A stretch of 64,000 nt of DNA, taken from Diplosphaera chodatii. Its lineage: Eukaryota > Chlorophyta > Trebouxiophyceae > Prasiolales > Stichococcaceae. The position numbers and the translations under genes are program-made. The stretch spans positions 1,674,001 to 1,738,000 of the forward strand of contig JAALGY010000054.1 in the NCBI GenBank assembly GCA_032358165.1. The letters are read 5' to 3'. The notes under the pieces were generated by a model. That model was not told the origin of the DNA and did no database searches. It saw only the letters and a list, made by a program, of their open reading frames with translations. The first letter of the stretch is position 1. Each line of letters opens with the position of its first letter. Positions 1-11,434 of the stretch are shown piece after piece.

Positions 1-1584
1 CACCAGCAGCACCGCGGCCCGCCGCCGCCCCACCACCAGCAGCAGGCCAACGGGCACGGCGGCGCGCCGCCCCCCGGCCGCGGCGCCCGAGGTGCTGCCT
101 ATGCTCGGCCTTCTAGAGTCTTAGCAGCTCAGTCATTTGCGCAGGCCAAGTACCCAACATGGTCATGACTGCATGTGGATGCTGTGCTTGTTGCCAGAAG
201 TAGCACATGCTCGAGTTTGATCCTAAGCACGCACAGGCAGGGCCATGCATGGACAGCCGTCCCTCATGCTAGGTACTGAGTAGAGGGCCCCTGCATGGCC
301 AGGCGGGCGTGGCGGCAGGGGCGGCCGTGGCAGAGGCCGCGGCCCGGAGGGTGAGGCCGGCCGTGGCGGGCCCCATGCCGGCGGCCGCGGGGCTGGCGGC
401 GGGGGGCGTGGCGGCGGGCGCGGCCCCCAGAACAGGGGCCCTGTTGGCGAGCTTGCGCCGGTGAGCAGCAATCCCATAGCAGCTGTGTTATGGGCTGGCT
501 CACAGAACTCAGTGAGTGACACACTCGCTTAGTCCTGCTCCCCTTCTGCTGCCGTGTGACACTATCGCCGGAGAAGAGCGCATCCCTCATTGGGTGTGTA
601 TGCTGGCAGGCGGCGGTGCGGCCGGCGGACATGCCGAAGGCGGACTTCAACTTCGAGGAGGCGCTCGCAAAGTTCAACAAGGCCGACCTGCAGCAGGAGC
701 AGGTGACCAGCCAGGGTCCACAAGTCGACCCAGGTGGTGCAAACCAAGGTGCTCATACGATTTGCAGATACGGGGTCAGCAGCCCAGGTAACCAATCAGA
801 TGCTGTGACCCCCCCTGCAGGACGGGGAGCAGGAGGCGGAGAAGGAGCAGGGTGCCAAGGTGTACGAGAAGGACGACTTCTTCGACTCGCTGTCGTGCGA
901 GGCCCTGGAGCGCCTGGCGATCCGGGAGGCCGGGGAGGATGCGCGCGTGGACGGCCGCGCCCGCAACGCCGCCATGCGCAAGGTGCCGCCCCTGTGCCTG
1001 TGCGCCATGAACCCCCTCATGCCGTGCACTTGCCACTCAGGCCGGGCACTTGTCACTCGGACGGTTGCCACTTGGACGAGCGTGTGCACGTGCCGGTGCG
1101 GCAGGCTCTCAACAAAGCCTTTCAGCACAGTGCTGAGCATGTGGAGGCAGTTCTGATGGAGTGGTGGATACGTTCCTGTGGAAGAATGGCTGGACCGCCA
1201 GCTGACGGTTGCGCTCACGTGCAGGTGGACATGGAGACCTTTGGCGCCACCAGCGCCGGCAGGTTCGGCGGCCGTCGTCGGGGCTACGGCCGCGGGCGGG
1301 GCGGCGGCCGCGGGGGCCGTGGCGGCGGCGGCCGCGGCGACAGCGGGCCCATGCCCATGGCGGGCCGCGGCGAGGTGCACTGTACTCCAGATGGACGTCC
1401 TGTTGGACACAGCAGAGCTGCGCAGCGTCTGCATCCACCCTTCGGTGCTCGGGTCACAGCCCTGCAATGCGTCCTCTTATATGTGCGTCCTTCTTTGAGC
1501 CGCTGGCCAAGCCTGTATGGTGTTCTGCAGATGCAGGGGCGCGGCGGCGGCGGCGGGCGCAGCAGCGTGGCTGTGTCAGCATGA
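1..1584 (+). CDS. DCP5: LSM14/DECAPPING 5 (Scd6/RAP55) family protein, 3' part
   Basis: This is a P-body mRNA decapping and translation-repression factor; the N-terminal LSm domain lies outside the window. The exons I can join are <1-91, 303-460, 610-702, 821-982, 1225-1374 and 1531-1584, and all phases agree. The first exons encode an HQ/P-rich linker and a long RGG-rich stretch. Exon 3 carries DFNFEEALAKFNK, the DFDF motif that contacts the DDX6/Dhh1 helicase. Exon 4 carries YEKDDFFDSLS, the FFD box that binds EDC4. Exon 5 opens with a TFG box (METFG) followed by a second RGG tract, and the protein ends SSVAVSA. The order DFDF, FFD, TFG, RGG is diagnostic of the family. The extra RGG tract before the DFDF motif is longer than I expect in plant DCP5. 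The 5' end is missing. Confidence 0.9.
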
Positions 1585-2213
1585 GCATGTATATGCACGA
1601 TGGGCCATAAGTCCTGCAGCCAGTCACACCAGACCGCTGCTGCAGCTGCCGCATGGGAGATCGAGACACCCGGGCAGGGCGCATAGCGGCGTCAAAGCAC
1701 GACTCTGCGTTGACATCAGTACATGAAACCAGCAAGTGTGTTGCTGCGGTGCTGCCCCGTGCAGCATGTCAGCAAGGAGCGGCATACGGTAAGTCAGTGG
1801 TGGCTAGAGGCAGCTGCCACTTGAGGTCACAGCCACTGCTTGCTGGTGAACAATCAGTCAAATGCCAATGTATGGCACGTTGCTATTGCATGGCATTTGA
1901 TAGCCTGCGAAGCAAGCTTGCGTTCAAGCCAGCCTCACAACATTCAGCGTCCTAGCGCCTCACAGTTGGCTCGCTGACGCCCTCCATTGTAACATGCAAC
2001 CAATCTAGAGTACAAACCAGAACACGTCTACACGTCGCACAATTATTCTATTGAATGCACAAAGAAGTTCGTGCCTCAACAAGCCCGCAGCCGGAAGCTA
2101 GCACGTTGGAGCCCGTTATCGTGTTGCCCAACTACATTCCACCACCAGCCTGGTGAGCACTTGGCATGTTTCCAGGACGACAGCCAGTGGTGCAACCTGT
2201 GCACTGCGGTGGT
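1585..2213. other. Convergent intergenic region, LSM14-like / VAMP7-like
   Basis: This gap lies between two facing genes and should hold both 3' UTRs. I see no coding exon with family similarity. A TGTAA element at 1988 fits the 3' end of the plus-strand transcript. Confidence 0.5.
1988..1992 (+). terminator. Putative TGTAA poly(A) signal
   Basis: TGTAA is the usual chlorophyte polyadenylation signal. This copy lies about 400 bases past the LSM14-like stop codon, before the facing SNARE gene. Confidence 0.4.
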
Positions 2214-3669
2214 TCAGCAGTGGAACGTCGGCGAGCATGTGAAGGCGATGATAGCGTACACAATGATGAGGAGGACCGCCACGATCGTCACCGTGAGCTT
2301 GACCTTCTGCCACCTGCATCATGTGGTAGCTGTCATCAGAGCTGGACACGCACAGCAAAAGCGTGCCTCTGCAAGACGTGGGCGATGCCAACAGTCGTGC
2401 GGCGTGCCACTGCTATGTGCGGGTGCAAAAAGTTGTCCAACATCAGAGCACATGGCAAGCTGGCCAGCGCCGTGGCGGTTGTCGCGCACCACATCTGGTT
2501 CTTGAGGCGCCGCGTCTCCCGCCGGAAGCTGAAGGCCTGCCCCTGCAGCGCATCCGTCTTGTGCACCAGCAACTCTATGCGCTCGCCCCGCTCCAGCACC
2601 TGCGCACAGCATGCGGTACCTGTACGCACTGCGTGGTGCAACCCGCTGCACTGCTCCAATGGGTGACACACTACATGACCCGGTGTGTGCAGCTGCGCGC
2701 AGATGCGCATGACATGTGGAGCACCTTCTCAATGTTTTCCACCATGATGTTCTTCACATCGGCGACCGCGTTCCGCGTGCGGTTGATGGCATCCGCGCTG
2801 GGGTCGTGCGAGAAGAAGTCCTGCGGTGCGGCATGCACACCTGCTCAGTGGAGCCTGCATGTGCACTGGCGTGCTGGTGCTCTTGCCGCTGCCAGTCCAA
2901 GATGGGATGCAAAGACGGCATGTGGGGTCGGCACTGACCATGCGCTGCGCCAGCACGGGCGCAAAGGCGTCATTCAGGCTGAACGCCTCTGCTGAGTGCG
3001 CCTCGCTGCCGTGCTCGTCTGTGAATCGCTGCCGGACGTCCTCCAGGAAGGCGTAGGGGATGCGCCGCCCCAGTGGCTGTGGCCAGTACGAGATGCTGGT
3101 TGAGCTCTACCCCACTACTATGGTGTCAAAAGGCACACTGTGCTTCAAGCCGAGCATCCCAGCTGACCAAAGACGGCTGCAACGAATGTGGGTGTGCGTG
3201 CAGGAGCAAGAGTGTCAGCGCTGCGTGCACACCTCGTCTGCCATGCATAGGAATGCGATGCCGTCCGAGACCAGCACGTGAAACAGCTGCCCCTCCTGCG
3301 CATACGACACCCGCCTGCGCATGCCCAGCGCATTGCGCACGTCAGCCGTCACATCCTCGCTGCAATATTCTCGGATCAGCGTGAGTGCATACTGACATGC
3401 GAGTCACCAAACTTAGCGAGAGGAAGCCTGTCTCACGTGTTGCCGGGCGGGACCTTCTCGGCGATCTTGCGTGCGACCAGGTTGGCATTGCCAGATACCG
3501 CACTGCACTCACAGTCACTGAGTCGGTAACCGGCTCCACCGCGTTACATGAGACCTGCAGGGACGAGCTAGCAGAGGTGCGAATCGTGTGCTGCACATGC
3601 CACTCACCTCTCCTCTACTAGGACAGTGTTGCCGCGTGCAACCAGTGCATAGGAGATTTCTGACGGCAT
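2214..3669 (-). CDS. VAMP7: VAMP7/VAMP72-type longin R-SNARE
   Basis: This vesicle SNARE acts in fusion at the plasma membrane, endosome or vacuole. Seven exons join in phase: 3669-3608, 3502-3437, 3359-3233, 3076-2939, 2820-2725, 2599-2490 and 2313-2214, giving about 232 residues, the usual length. The start ISYALVARGNTVLVEE opens the longin domain, which continues through RRIPYAFLEDV. The SNARE motif spans NIMVENIEKVLERGERIELL, with the zero-layer arginine in LERGE, and KTDALQGQAFSF. A WWQK boundary leads into one C-terminal transmembrane helix (VTIVAVLLIIVYAIIAF) with a short luminal tail ending FHC. Nothing is missing. It is divergent from VMP1. Assignment to VAMP7/VAMP72 rather than Ykt6 rests on the transmembrane anchor. 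Confidence 0.95.
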
Positions 3670-4522
3670 CTTGCACTGCTGTAGGCTGTCCCCTAGCAGA
3701 CGGTGGTGCTAAACGACATCAAGCAATGGAATTCCACTCGGTATCCTGTCCAGCAGCTGCGGCAGATGTGGCACTCACTTGAGTGCTGCCAAAATGCACC
3801 ACTGCTATGCAAATTGCAGACGCCGCACAACCTTTGGTGACTGTTTACCGCCTGCGATAGGCGCTTGCACGCAAGGGGAGTGGGAATGCCGCAATGCACG
3901 CTATGTTGGAGGAGCGACATGCTGAGCAAGCAAGGGTGCTGACCATGTGCCATCAGCCGTCCACTGACGTAGGGTTCTGCTCACAGCTTAGCGCTTGAGC
4001 TCTGTCGCGCAAGTGCAATCGCGCATCATCGAAAGCATTGAGCATGATGAGGATGCACCGCTAGCTAGTTGTACAACCCCGTCTTCAACAGCAAGCCGTT
4101 TCGAATTTAAGTCTGGAAGTGTCGACCGGCAGTGCAGCCAGCGACAGCATCGCACAGCATCAGATTTGACTAAAAACACATGTAAAGTAGATCGCTGGCA
4201 TTACGACCTTGTGCCCAGCCGTGAACACGCAGCACTTCTCAGGCATATTCTATTGCAGCACTAGGTGCATCTCCCCCAGCAGCCAGCTGCCTGGATACAG
4301 CAGCAAGCATCTAAATCTGTTCGAACGAAGGGCTTCAGTCCGATAAGATAAGGGCACGCGCTCAAGGTTCGCTTGCGCCTTGCAGCCACGGCATCTCAGC
4401 ACGCCCACACCTCTGCGCCTGTCCTGCAAATATCGCATTCAGGCTTGACAAGCTGCTCCTACACAACAGCGACTGGTATCACCAGGGTTCGCTCAAGTCG
4501 CGTGCAGCCTGCAACAGGGAGC
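3670..4522. promoter_or_regulatory. Shared divergent intergenic region, R-SNARE / VMP1
   Basis: These 853 bases separate the start codons of two divergent genes and so should carry both promoters and 5' UTRs. I recognise no TATA box or repeat and no convincing exon. Confidence 0.4.
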
Positions 4523-7351
4523 ATGACCAGCAATGGCGACGAGGGCAGCAGCCCCGCCGATGATGCGGCCGTCACCGCCGAAGACATCACAGCTGGGTTG
4601 CGGCCTGCTGACAGGCAGCGGATCGAAAAGGTGCTCCGCTCATCAGCAGTCAGACGATGCGCTGAGCTGCAGCTGACACCTTTCGCACGCCTTGCAAATG
4701 CCGATGGATTGCACCACACTGTGCAGCTGCAAGCGGAGCTTGCGCTCAAGCGGCGCAACCTCACGCTGTGGCGGGCGCCCCGTGCCACGCTGCGCCACTT
4801 CCGGCAGAACACCACGGCAGCCGGCGTGCGCGGCGCCAAGTGGATGGCGCAGCACCCGCTGACGCTGTTCATTGCGCTGCCCATCCTCCTGCTGTACATC
4901 GGCTGGAAGTTCTCAGGTGCACAGGGGCAGATGGCACCTGCGTTCGGCACTACAAGCAGGGCGCTTGACCATCGCAGTGTTGCGCATGAACCTGCGACGT
5001 TCTGCAGCCGATGATCACCATGTTGCCAGACTGAGACCAGTGGTCAGGTAAATATTCACTATGGCCACTTTTGCTGAGCAGGCGAGGCGGCAGACCAGTT
5101 GGCAGAGCTGGAGGAGGGTGTGCAGTTCGTGGTGTGGTGGGTGGGCCTGGGCGTGCTGTCATCCATCGGCCTGGGCACCGGCATGCACTCCGGCCTGCTG
5201 TTCCTGTTCCCGCACATGCTGAAGGTGACGTGATGCTCCTCGCTGCTCAGATGAGATGCAGGCACGTCACACTCGCCCCACTGAGGATCATGGCAGCTTT
5301 TGGGGTTGACCCGAGTGGCTGTGACGGTTTCAAGCTGCCATGCCTAGGTATTTACATTTACGATGTAGAATGGTATGTTTTTCATTTCAGAACACATGTG
5401 CAGGTATGCCTGGCGGCTGAGAAGTGCAAGCATGTGGCCTTCGATGCGAAGCCAGACATGTGGTGGAGCCACGCTGGCTTCCACTGTGATGAGGCGCCCG
5501 CATCGCGTGTCACCTTTGTGGACATCCTGCTGAAGGTGCGCGTCATGCGTCGCGGCAGACATTGCACGAGGCGGACCACAGCAAAGCACAGTGTCCAACT
5601 GTCTGGTAGCTCGCCCGAGGCTCTGTGGCTGTGTGTCGTGGTGATCGCTATCCAAGCAGTCAGCATCAAGAATGCCATTGTATGTGAGACTTTTCAGTCC
5701 TGGCGTCCAGGTGATGCCAGCTGCAATGCTCTGGGGCGCTGGCACGGCGTTGGGTGAGATCCCGCCCTATGCCGTGGCGTATCACGCGTCAGTGGCCAGC
5801 GGCAAGGTGTCGGGCATGGAGGAGGCCCTCGCGGTGAGGCTACTGCTAGCTCTGGCGTAGGTTTCCGCATGTGCCGGCCGGCCTGCTGATGTGGGGTCTA
5901 GTCCACAACCGCAGCATCTTGGGATGCAAGTGCGTCTGACCTATGCATGTCAAGAGAGCAGTACCTCCATAACGGGGCCAAATGGCTTGGGAGCCAGGGA
6001 GGACTCGAATTTCGTTGGAATCTGTAATCGCATGCCTGCAGCTGGACAAGGAGCAGCACACGGGGGGCGGCCTGATCTCCCGCTTCACAGGCAGCGTGCA
6101 GTCCTGGATGATGAGCTTCATCGAGGCGCACGGCTTTGGCGGCATCCTGCTGCTGGTGCGCGTGCGGCAACAACTCCAGCATGTGCAGCGCTCAGCATGT
6201 TGCTGGTGTCTGCAGCAGTCACCATGGTGCGAGGATGCGAATGTGGGGTCCAGGGTCTCATCGGCAATACCACTGCTACTGCTGCAGGCGGCATGGCCAA
6301 ACGCAGCGTTCGACCTGTGCGGTATATGCTGTGGGCACTTCCAGATGCCCTTCTGGCAGTTCTTCGGGGCGACCTTCATTGGCAAGGCGCTCATCAAGGT
6401 GAGCATTCATGCCAGTGTGACAGCACATTCACAGAAAACCATGCTTCCTATGGTTCAGTGGTGCCACAGGCCACTGCCGACTACACGGTCCTTGCCCATT
6501 TGCGTGTGCCGTGACTGCAGGTGAACCTGCAGGCAGCGGCGTTGGTAGCAATCTTCAGACGCGAGTCTCGGGACGCGGTGCTGGCATGGCTGCAGCGTGT
6601 GCTGCCAAGGCGACTGCCGCTCCTGCCCGGCAGGTGGGCTGCCATCAGACCAGGGTCTGCGACTTGTGTGTCCCCTGGCCCACCAGTTTTACAGCTGCAG
6701 GAGTGTACGTGGCACTGTTGTCCCGGCTTTCTGTTTGTTTGACAGGCAGCGCCGAACTTCAGGGCTGTTCGAATGTGAGAAGAGCAAGGGTGCAACTGCA
6801 CGCAAACTCTTGCGTTCTGCAGGATGGCGCCGGCTGCGGCGCTGCATCACTTCATCAACGCCCGCATCAGTGCATTTCAGACTGGCGTGGCGCGCCGAGC
6901 AGCTGCACACGCCGCAGACAGCAGGTGCGGCCCCGCGGCGGTACCCCCTGCCACGACTCGATGCTGATCCCAATTCCCTATGACTAACAGGCGACCCATC
7001 CTATGACTAATAGACGCACAGCAGTTGTGGTGTGGCCGTCCCGCTGTGCATTCCAACATTCCCACGCTGTACAGATAGCAATCCAGTTGTGCCTTTCTGG
7101 CCACCATGATTCGACTGCTGTGCTTGTTGTGTCCTGGCAGGTGGTGGCACCAGCGACTGGCGGGGCACCTGTCCAGCTGGCCCGCAGCCACAGCATACTT
7201 CAGGTCGCTCCTGCCGACGCCCTGGTCAGCCGTCATCCTGCTGCTCATGGGCAGCTTCGTGGTCAGCTGCATAGAGCAGTTTGCGCAGTCGCATGCGTTG
7301 GAGGGCGACACGCAGCGCCTCAAGCGGGAGCGGCAGCGGCACATGGAGTGA
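4523..7351 (+). CDS. VMP1: Vacuole membrane protein 1 (VMP1/KMS, DedA/VTT family)
   Basis: VMP1 is an ER multi-pass membrane protein (lipid scramblase in animals; KMS1/2 in plants) needed for autophagosome formation and ER-organelle contacts. Nine exons join in phase: 4523-4916, 5082-5224, 5404-5535, 5711-5833, 6042-6155, 6288-6398, 6521-6633, 6823-6924 and 7141-7351, for about 480 residues. Hallmarks are [18 protein letters not shown], the [13 protein letters not shown] segment and the family signature spanning [20 protein letters not shown] then [13 protein letters not shown]. The N-terminus is hydrophilic and the C-terminal tail is charged. Start 4523 is the first ATG of the frame. Loop lengths match plant and animal VMP1, and nothing is missing. 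Confidence 0.95.
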
Positions 7352-8177
7352 TGGTCCTCGGGGGCCCCGCATCGGCAGCGGATGTTACCCCAGGGCACTA
7401 GACTCTCGGCATCGGGCCACACACGTGCGCAGCCGTAGGCTGCTGTCGCCTACGACTAGCATGCGCACAGTGCTGCGCCTTGCAGTACCAGGCGCCATTT
7501 GGCATTGCGCCCCCAAGCGCACAAGTGCACACGTCGATATTCTTGGCCTTTGAGCCCAGACGGGCCTCGCACAACTACGAAGGGCAGTGGGGAGGTTTGA
7601 CAAGCTCTAAAATCGAATTGCAATGAGTCGTGAGTACGGTATGTATGATCCCTTTCGGCCGACAGGGGCCACCCCTTTATGCCAAATTGCCGTACCAGCA
7701 ACGCGGAGCAACGGACGCAACGTCACGCGGGTGCGAGGGCCACCTGGCAACACACAAAACCTGGTGCAGGCTGGCAGGTACACCCAACACCCTGGTCGCG
7801 TAGTCTGACCACACACATCCCGTCGATATCGGGCGGATCGCCCCGTATGTTGGAAGCCAGCCCGCGGGCACTGTCCTTGGCCACGTGCGCTGTCTTACAG
7901 CCGTGATGAAGTCCTGACTACTCAGTTAGTCAGGGACGGACAGGCTGTGCCTCGGCCTTCCAGGGCAGGAGCGAGCGCCACACGGCCGGACCGCTGAAGA
8001 CGTCCGTTGATCGAGGCTCCGCATTCCCACCCGGGCACGATGGCGGTGCCCAGGAGGCGCCGGCGTGGCAGGCACGCGCTGGGATGTGTCACCCGCATGC
8101 AATCGGCTAGCCGCTGGAAGCGCAGCTGACCAAGTCCTGGTACATGCAGGCTGCTTCACGACCCACATTGCGCCTCA
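7352..8177. other. Intergenic region, VMP1 / GAF-membrane gene
   Basis: This gap lies between two plus-strand genes and should hold the VMP1 3' UTR and the promoter of the GAF gene. Short open frames here lack splice support and family similarity. It contains an 8+8 base inverted repeat at 7913-7934. Confidence 0.4.
7913..7934. repeat. Inverted repeat, 8-base arms with 6-base loop
   Basis: CCTGACTA at 7913-7920 is the exact reverse complement of TAGTCAGG at 7927-7934, with loop CTCAGT. It lies about 250 bases upstream of the GAF-membrane gene start. It could form a hairpin or be an operator-like site; no function can be assigned. Confidence 0.45.
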
Positions 8178-10911
8178 ATGGCTGAAGTCGTGGCGCTGGT
8201 CAGCCAGCTGGGGCGGTCCAGCATTGCGGACGCCCACTCGCTTGTGGAACGGACATGTCGCAGCCTGGCGCCTGCCGTCACGAGCGTCAGGTGCAGCAGA
8301 GAGATCAGCGCCTATCGCGCGCCATGATGGTTTCCTTCCGCCATCGTGGGGTGGCATAGTATGGTTGAGGCTGTCAGTGCTGACAGGCTGCACGGTACAC
8401 TCGACTGAAACCACGGGGTTGCACCGCAGTTTGGCGCTGCCAGATGGTGCGGACAACCTGCACTGGTTCCTTTTGAACGGCGCCGCCAGCGAGCCCACCC
8501 GCTTGGTTGGCACCCTGGTGGCGCAGCAAACAGCCGCGGGCGCTGCCATGGCTGCAAGGCGTGTGATCTGCAGCGACGACCCAGCAACCAGGTCAGCAAC
8601 ACTGCGTGCTTGGGCTCGGGCAGCAGAGGTTGTCCCCTTACATGGTGGCTCAGTGCCGCCCAAGTGCGGCTTTGCACCGCTGTTCAGTGCGCTATTCACA
8701 CTATCTGGTGACCTGAAGGCAGGTCATTAACGCACTTGCATGTGTTGAAATGCAGTGACTCGAAGTTGGAGGACTGGCGCGGTCTGCAAGAGGCGTGTCA
8801 ATCGGCTCTCTGTGCGCCGCTGCTCACAGACGGCCGCTCGCTCGGCTCGTTGAACGTCACCTCGAGCGTGCCATACGCCTTCAGCGGGTGAGTGGCAGGC
8901 ATGGCTTTGGCCATTACGTCGACCTGGTTGCAGTTCGTGGTGCTGCACTGGTGCCGCCACCCTTGCGCCTGTTGACCACCTGACTCGGCGACCAACTGCA
9001 GGCTGAAGCAGGCATTTGGCGCGGTGGCGGCAGCCCTGGCGCCGCACCTGCGCCTCGCGCAGTCCGAGAAGGCGCTGCAGGCGACGCAGCAGCTGCTGCG
9101 CGATGCCGTGGCGCTGGAGCGGGCCCAGGCCACGGCGTGGCAGCTGGGCCAGCAGCGCCGGCAGCAGCAGCAGGCCCCGGCCCCGGCAGTTCCCCAGCAG
9201 CCCGCCGCGCCGGCCACCCCGAAGGGGCCCTCAGCGCTGCGGAAGCAGTCCACGTCGTCCACCACCATGGACTCCATCGACCAGCCGCACCTCGCAGCGG
9301 CGGCGGCGGCCATCGCCGCCGCCGCCGCGCCAGCCCCAGCGCCAGCGCAGCCGCTGGCACAGCGGCTGCTGACAGTGCCATGGAGCGCTGCACACCGCGC
9401 TGCGCGGTTGCTGCAGTCGGCCGTGGGCGCCAGTGTCCGTCCGGCCCGTGAGCAGGCGAGGGCGCCGCTGCAGCAGGAGTTCAGCGTCAAGAAGACGGGC
9501 AACGAAAAGGGTGAGGAAGTCGGCTGTTAGAGCATCACTAGCTGCTGAGCCGGAGTGCGCGGCAAGGGTTATCTTGTCTGTGCGGTATGCACGAACGAAC
9601 TGCTGAGCGCTTGCCATGACACCCTGTGCAGGTTACCCTGCGACCCAGCGGCAGCTGGGCCAAGGCTACGCCTTTGACGACTACGAGTTCTCGTCCGACG
9701 ACGAGTCAGCAGATCCCGCGGCGGCAGCCGCTGCGCTGACCTCGGCCGCGCCGCTGCACCGCTGGCGAGGGCCGCTCGAGTTTGGGGACGCGGCAGACGA
9801 GGGGGCATACATCGACTGGGCCTGCGGTGCCTGGCAGGTTGGTTCTGCCACCTGCTGACATGGTTGCAGAGTGCCCCCTGCCTTACAACGATCAGCAGAG
9901 AGGCCGCTCAGCTGATGCGCTGCTCACAGCACCCACAGACCATTGTAGACTGCTGGTCTGATGTGCTGGTACCCATCCTGTTGCTCTGCAGGCTCCGGTG
10001 GACATTGCTGCCGGCAGCGCAGCGCTGGGTCACACCATGATGCTGATGGCGTCCCCCAACACCGACTGCATCGGGTGTGCCTTGTCTGCCTGGTGGCGCA
10101 TGTTGACAGCGCACCGCTCCTGGCACATGCAGCTGCATGCAGAATGTGTCATGCCACCAAGCTGGGTCCCGGTCTGTTGAAACAGGTGTGGTCTGTTTGA
10201 CGGCGGCCGGCTGCTGGGGGTGTGCCGGCTCCTGTTGGCGGGGCTGTTGCTGGTGGGAGTGCACCTCATGCTGCTGCGCCGCTCGCGCTACGTCCGCCAC
10301 CGCGAGTGGCTGGTGTCAGGTGACCTGACGTCTGTGCCGGAGGCGGACGCCCCACTGCCACAGCATGGATACGCAGATGACTCTTGGCACATTGTTACAG
10401 TCGGTCTGGTGGCCCATGCGCAGGTGCCAGGCTGCTGTGCGCTCTGATCGCGGCCATCACCTTGGCGCCCCAGACACCCCTGGGACACGGTTTTGCCTCC
10501 AAGCTGCGGCTACTGGCCACCCCCGCAGTGGCTGTGCTGCCATTCGCTGCCCAGGTGGGCTATGTGCTGCTGCGCTGTGCTGTGTCTGGCATTGCACCGG
10601 CCCTTCACTCGAGCGTATAGCCACAGATTGCAATACGAAGGGCCTGCTAGCCATGTGGTGGTCGATCACGCATGATGTCACTGACTATGCAGGTCCGCTT
10701 CTCGCGGCACCTGCTGCTGTCCATCCTGCAGATGGTGGTGGCCCTGGTCGCCTCCGCCATGGCAGGCGGTGTCACACAGCGGGGCGGGTTCCCACATCAG
10801 CTGAGCCAGGCCGTAGGCACGGCACTGCTCCCCACTGCGGGGCTATACCTCATCGAGGCAGCCGCCCGCCGTAGCTTCATCAGCAGCCGGGTTGCTCAGC
10901 CCGGTAGCTGA
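8178..10911 (+). CDS. GAF-domain protein with C-terminal multi-pass membrane region
   Basis: Nine exons join in phase: 8178-8290, 8430-8591, 8756-8887, 9002-9510, 9632-9837, 9992-10074, 10186-10319, 10424-10554 and 10693-10911, for about 562 residues. Residues 1-160 look like a GAF domain: NLHWFLLNG, then ALCAPLLTDGRSLGSLNV with the typical pre-domain and post-domain helices. A Q/A/P-rich linker and a charged patch (DDYEFSSDDES) follow. The C-terminal third has about five hydrophobic helices, including VCRLLLAGLLLVGVHLMLL and LLLSILQMVVALVASAM. GAF domains bind cyclic nucleotides, tetrapyrroles or other small ligands; I see no conserved chromophore-binding cysteine. I do not recognise a named gene. 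A GAF domain placed N-terminal to the membrane region is unusual. Start 8178 is the first ATG in frame and has CTCA before it. Confidence 0.8.
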
Positions 10912-11434
10912 GGCAAGCACCCCAGAATGGAGGCCTCCAGAGCGGTCCAATGTATTTCCATTATTCTTACTGCACACATCCGTGTGCTATGCAGCTCGCT
11001 GCCAAGAATGACACCCCGCGCCTGGTGGCAGGTTGGCAATTGACCCCTAAGGCAGAAAAGTTCCTCATGCTGCCGTCCTGCTGCAGTGCGCCATTTGCGG
11101 ACAGCCGGCTGCCGCTCATGCAGAGCCAGCCCTCTTGCTTTCCCTTGCACCTTTGTACCATCTGACCAGGGGCCCTTTGAGTTTGTAGCTCATCTTGAGC
11201 AAGCATTTCACTATACAGAAATTGCAATCTATGCTGTAAGCCTGTAACTCAACCCATTGACAAGCACCGTGGCATCCAGTCTCCATACTTTCACACCAGG
11301 GAAGGCTTCACTCAGGAAGCAGGATGCCGCAAGCATGCAGCAACATCCTCGGGGGCAGCCTGGATGCTGCAGATCGGCAAAGGCACACGCAGATGCATTG
11401 ATGCAAGTCTGAAAGCAAGCGGAAGCAGGGCGAC
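10912..11434. other. Intergenic region, GAF gene / eIF2B epsilon
   Basis: This gap lies between two plus-strand genes. It holds two TGTAA elements near 11235 and presumably the eIF2B epsilon promoter. I see no exon. Confidence 0.5.
11235..11247 (+). terminator. Two adjacent TGTAA poly(A)-like elements
   Basis: TGTAA occurs at 11235-11239 and again at 11243-11247, about 330 bases past the stop of the GAF-membrane gene. This is the best-supported poly(A) site in the window. Confidence 0.5.

Noticed and set aside
556..1584. A continuous 342-residue reading frame through the LSM14-like gene
   Set aside because: It reads through introns; only the segments at 1225-1374 and 1531-1584 and parts before match the spliced family protein in frame.
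7623..7808. A 61-codon plus-strand frame upstream of the GAF gene
   Set aside because: No splice support, no family similarity; more likely 5' UTR or intergenic.
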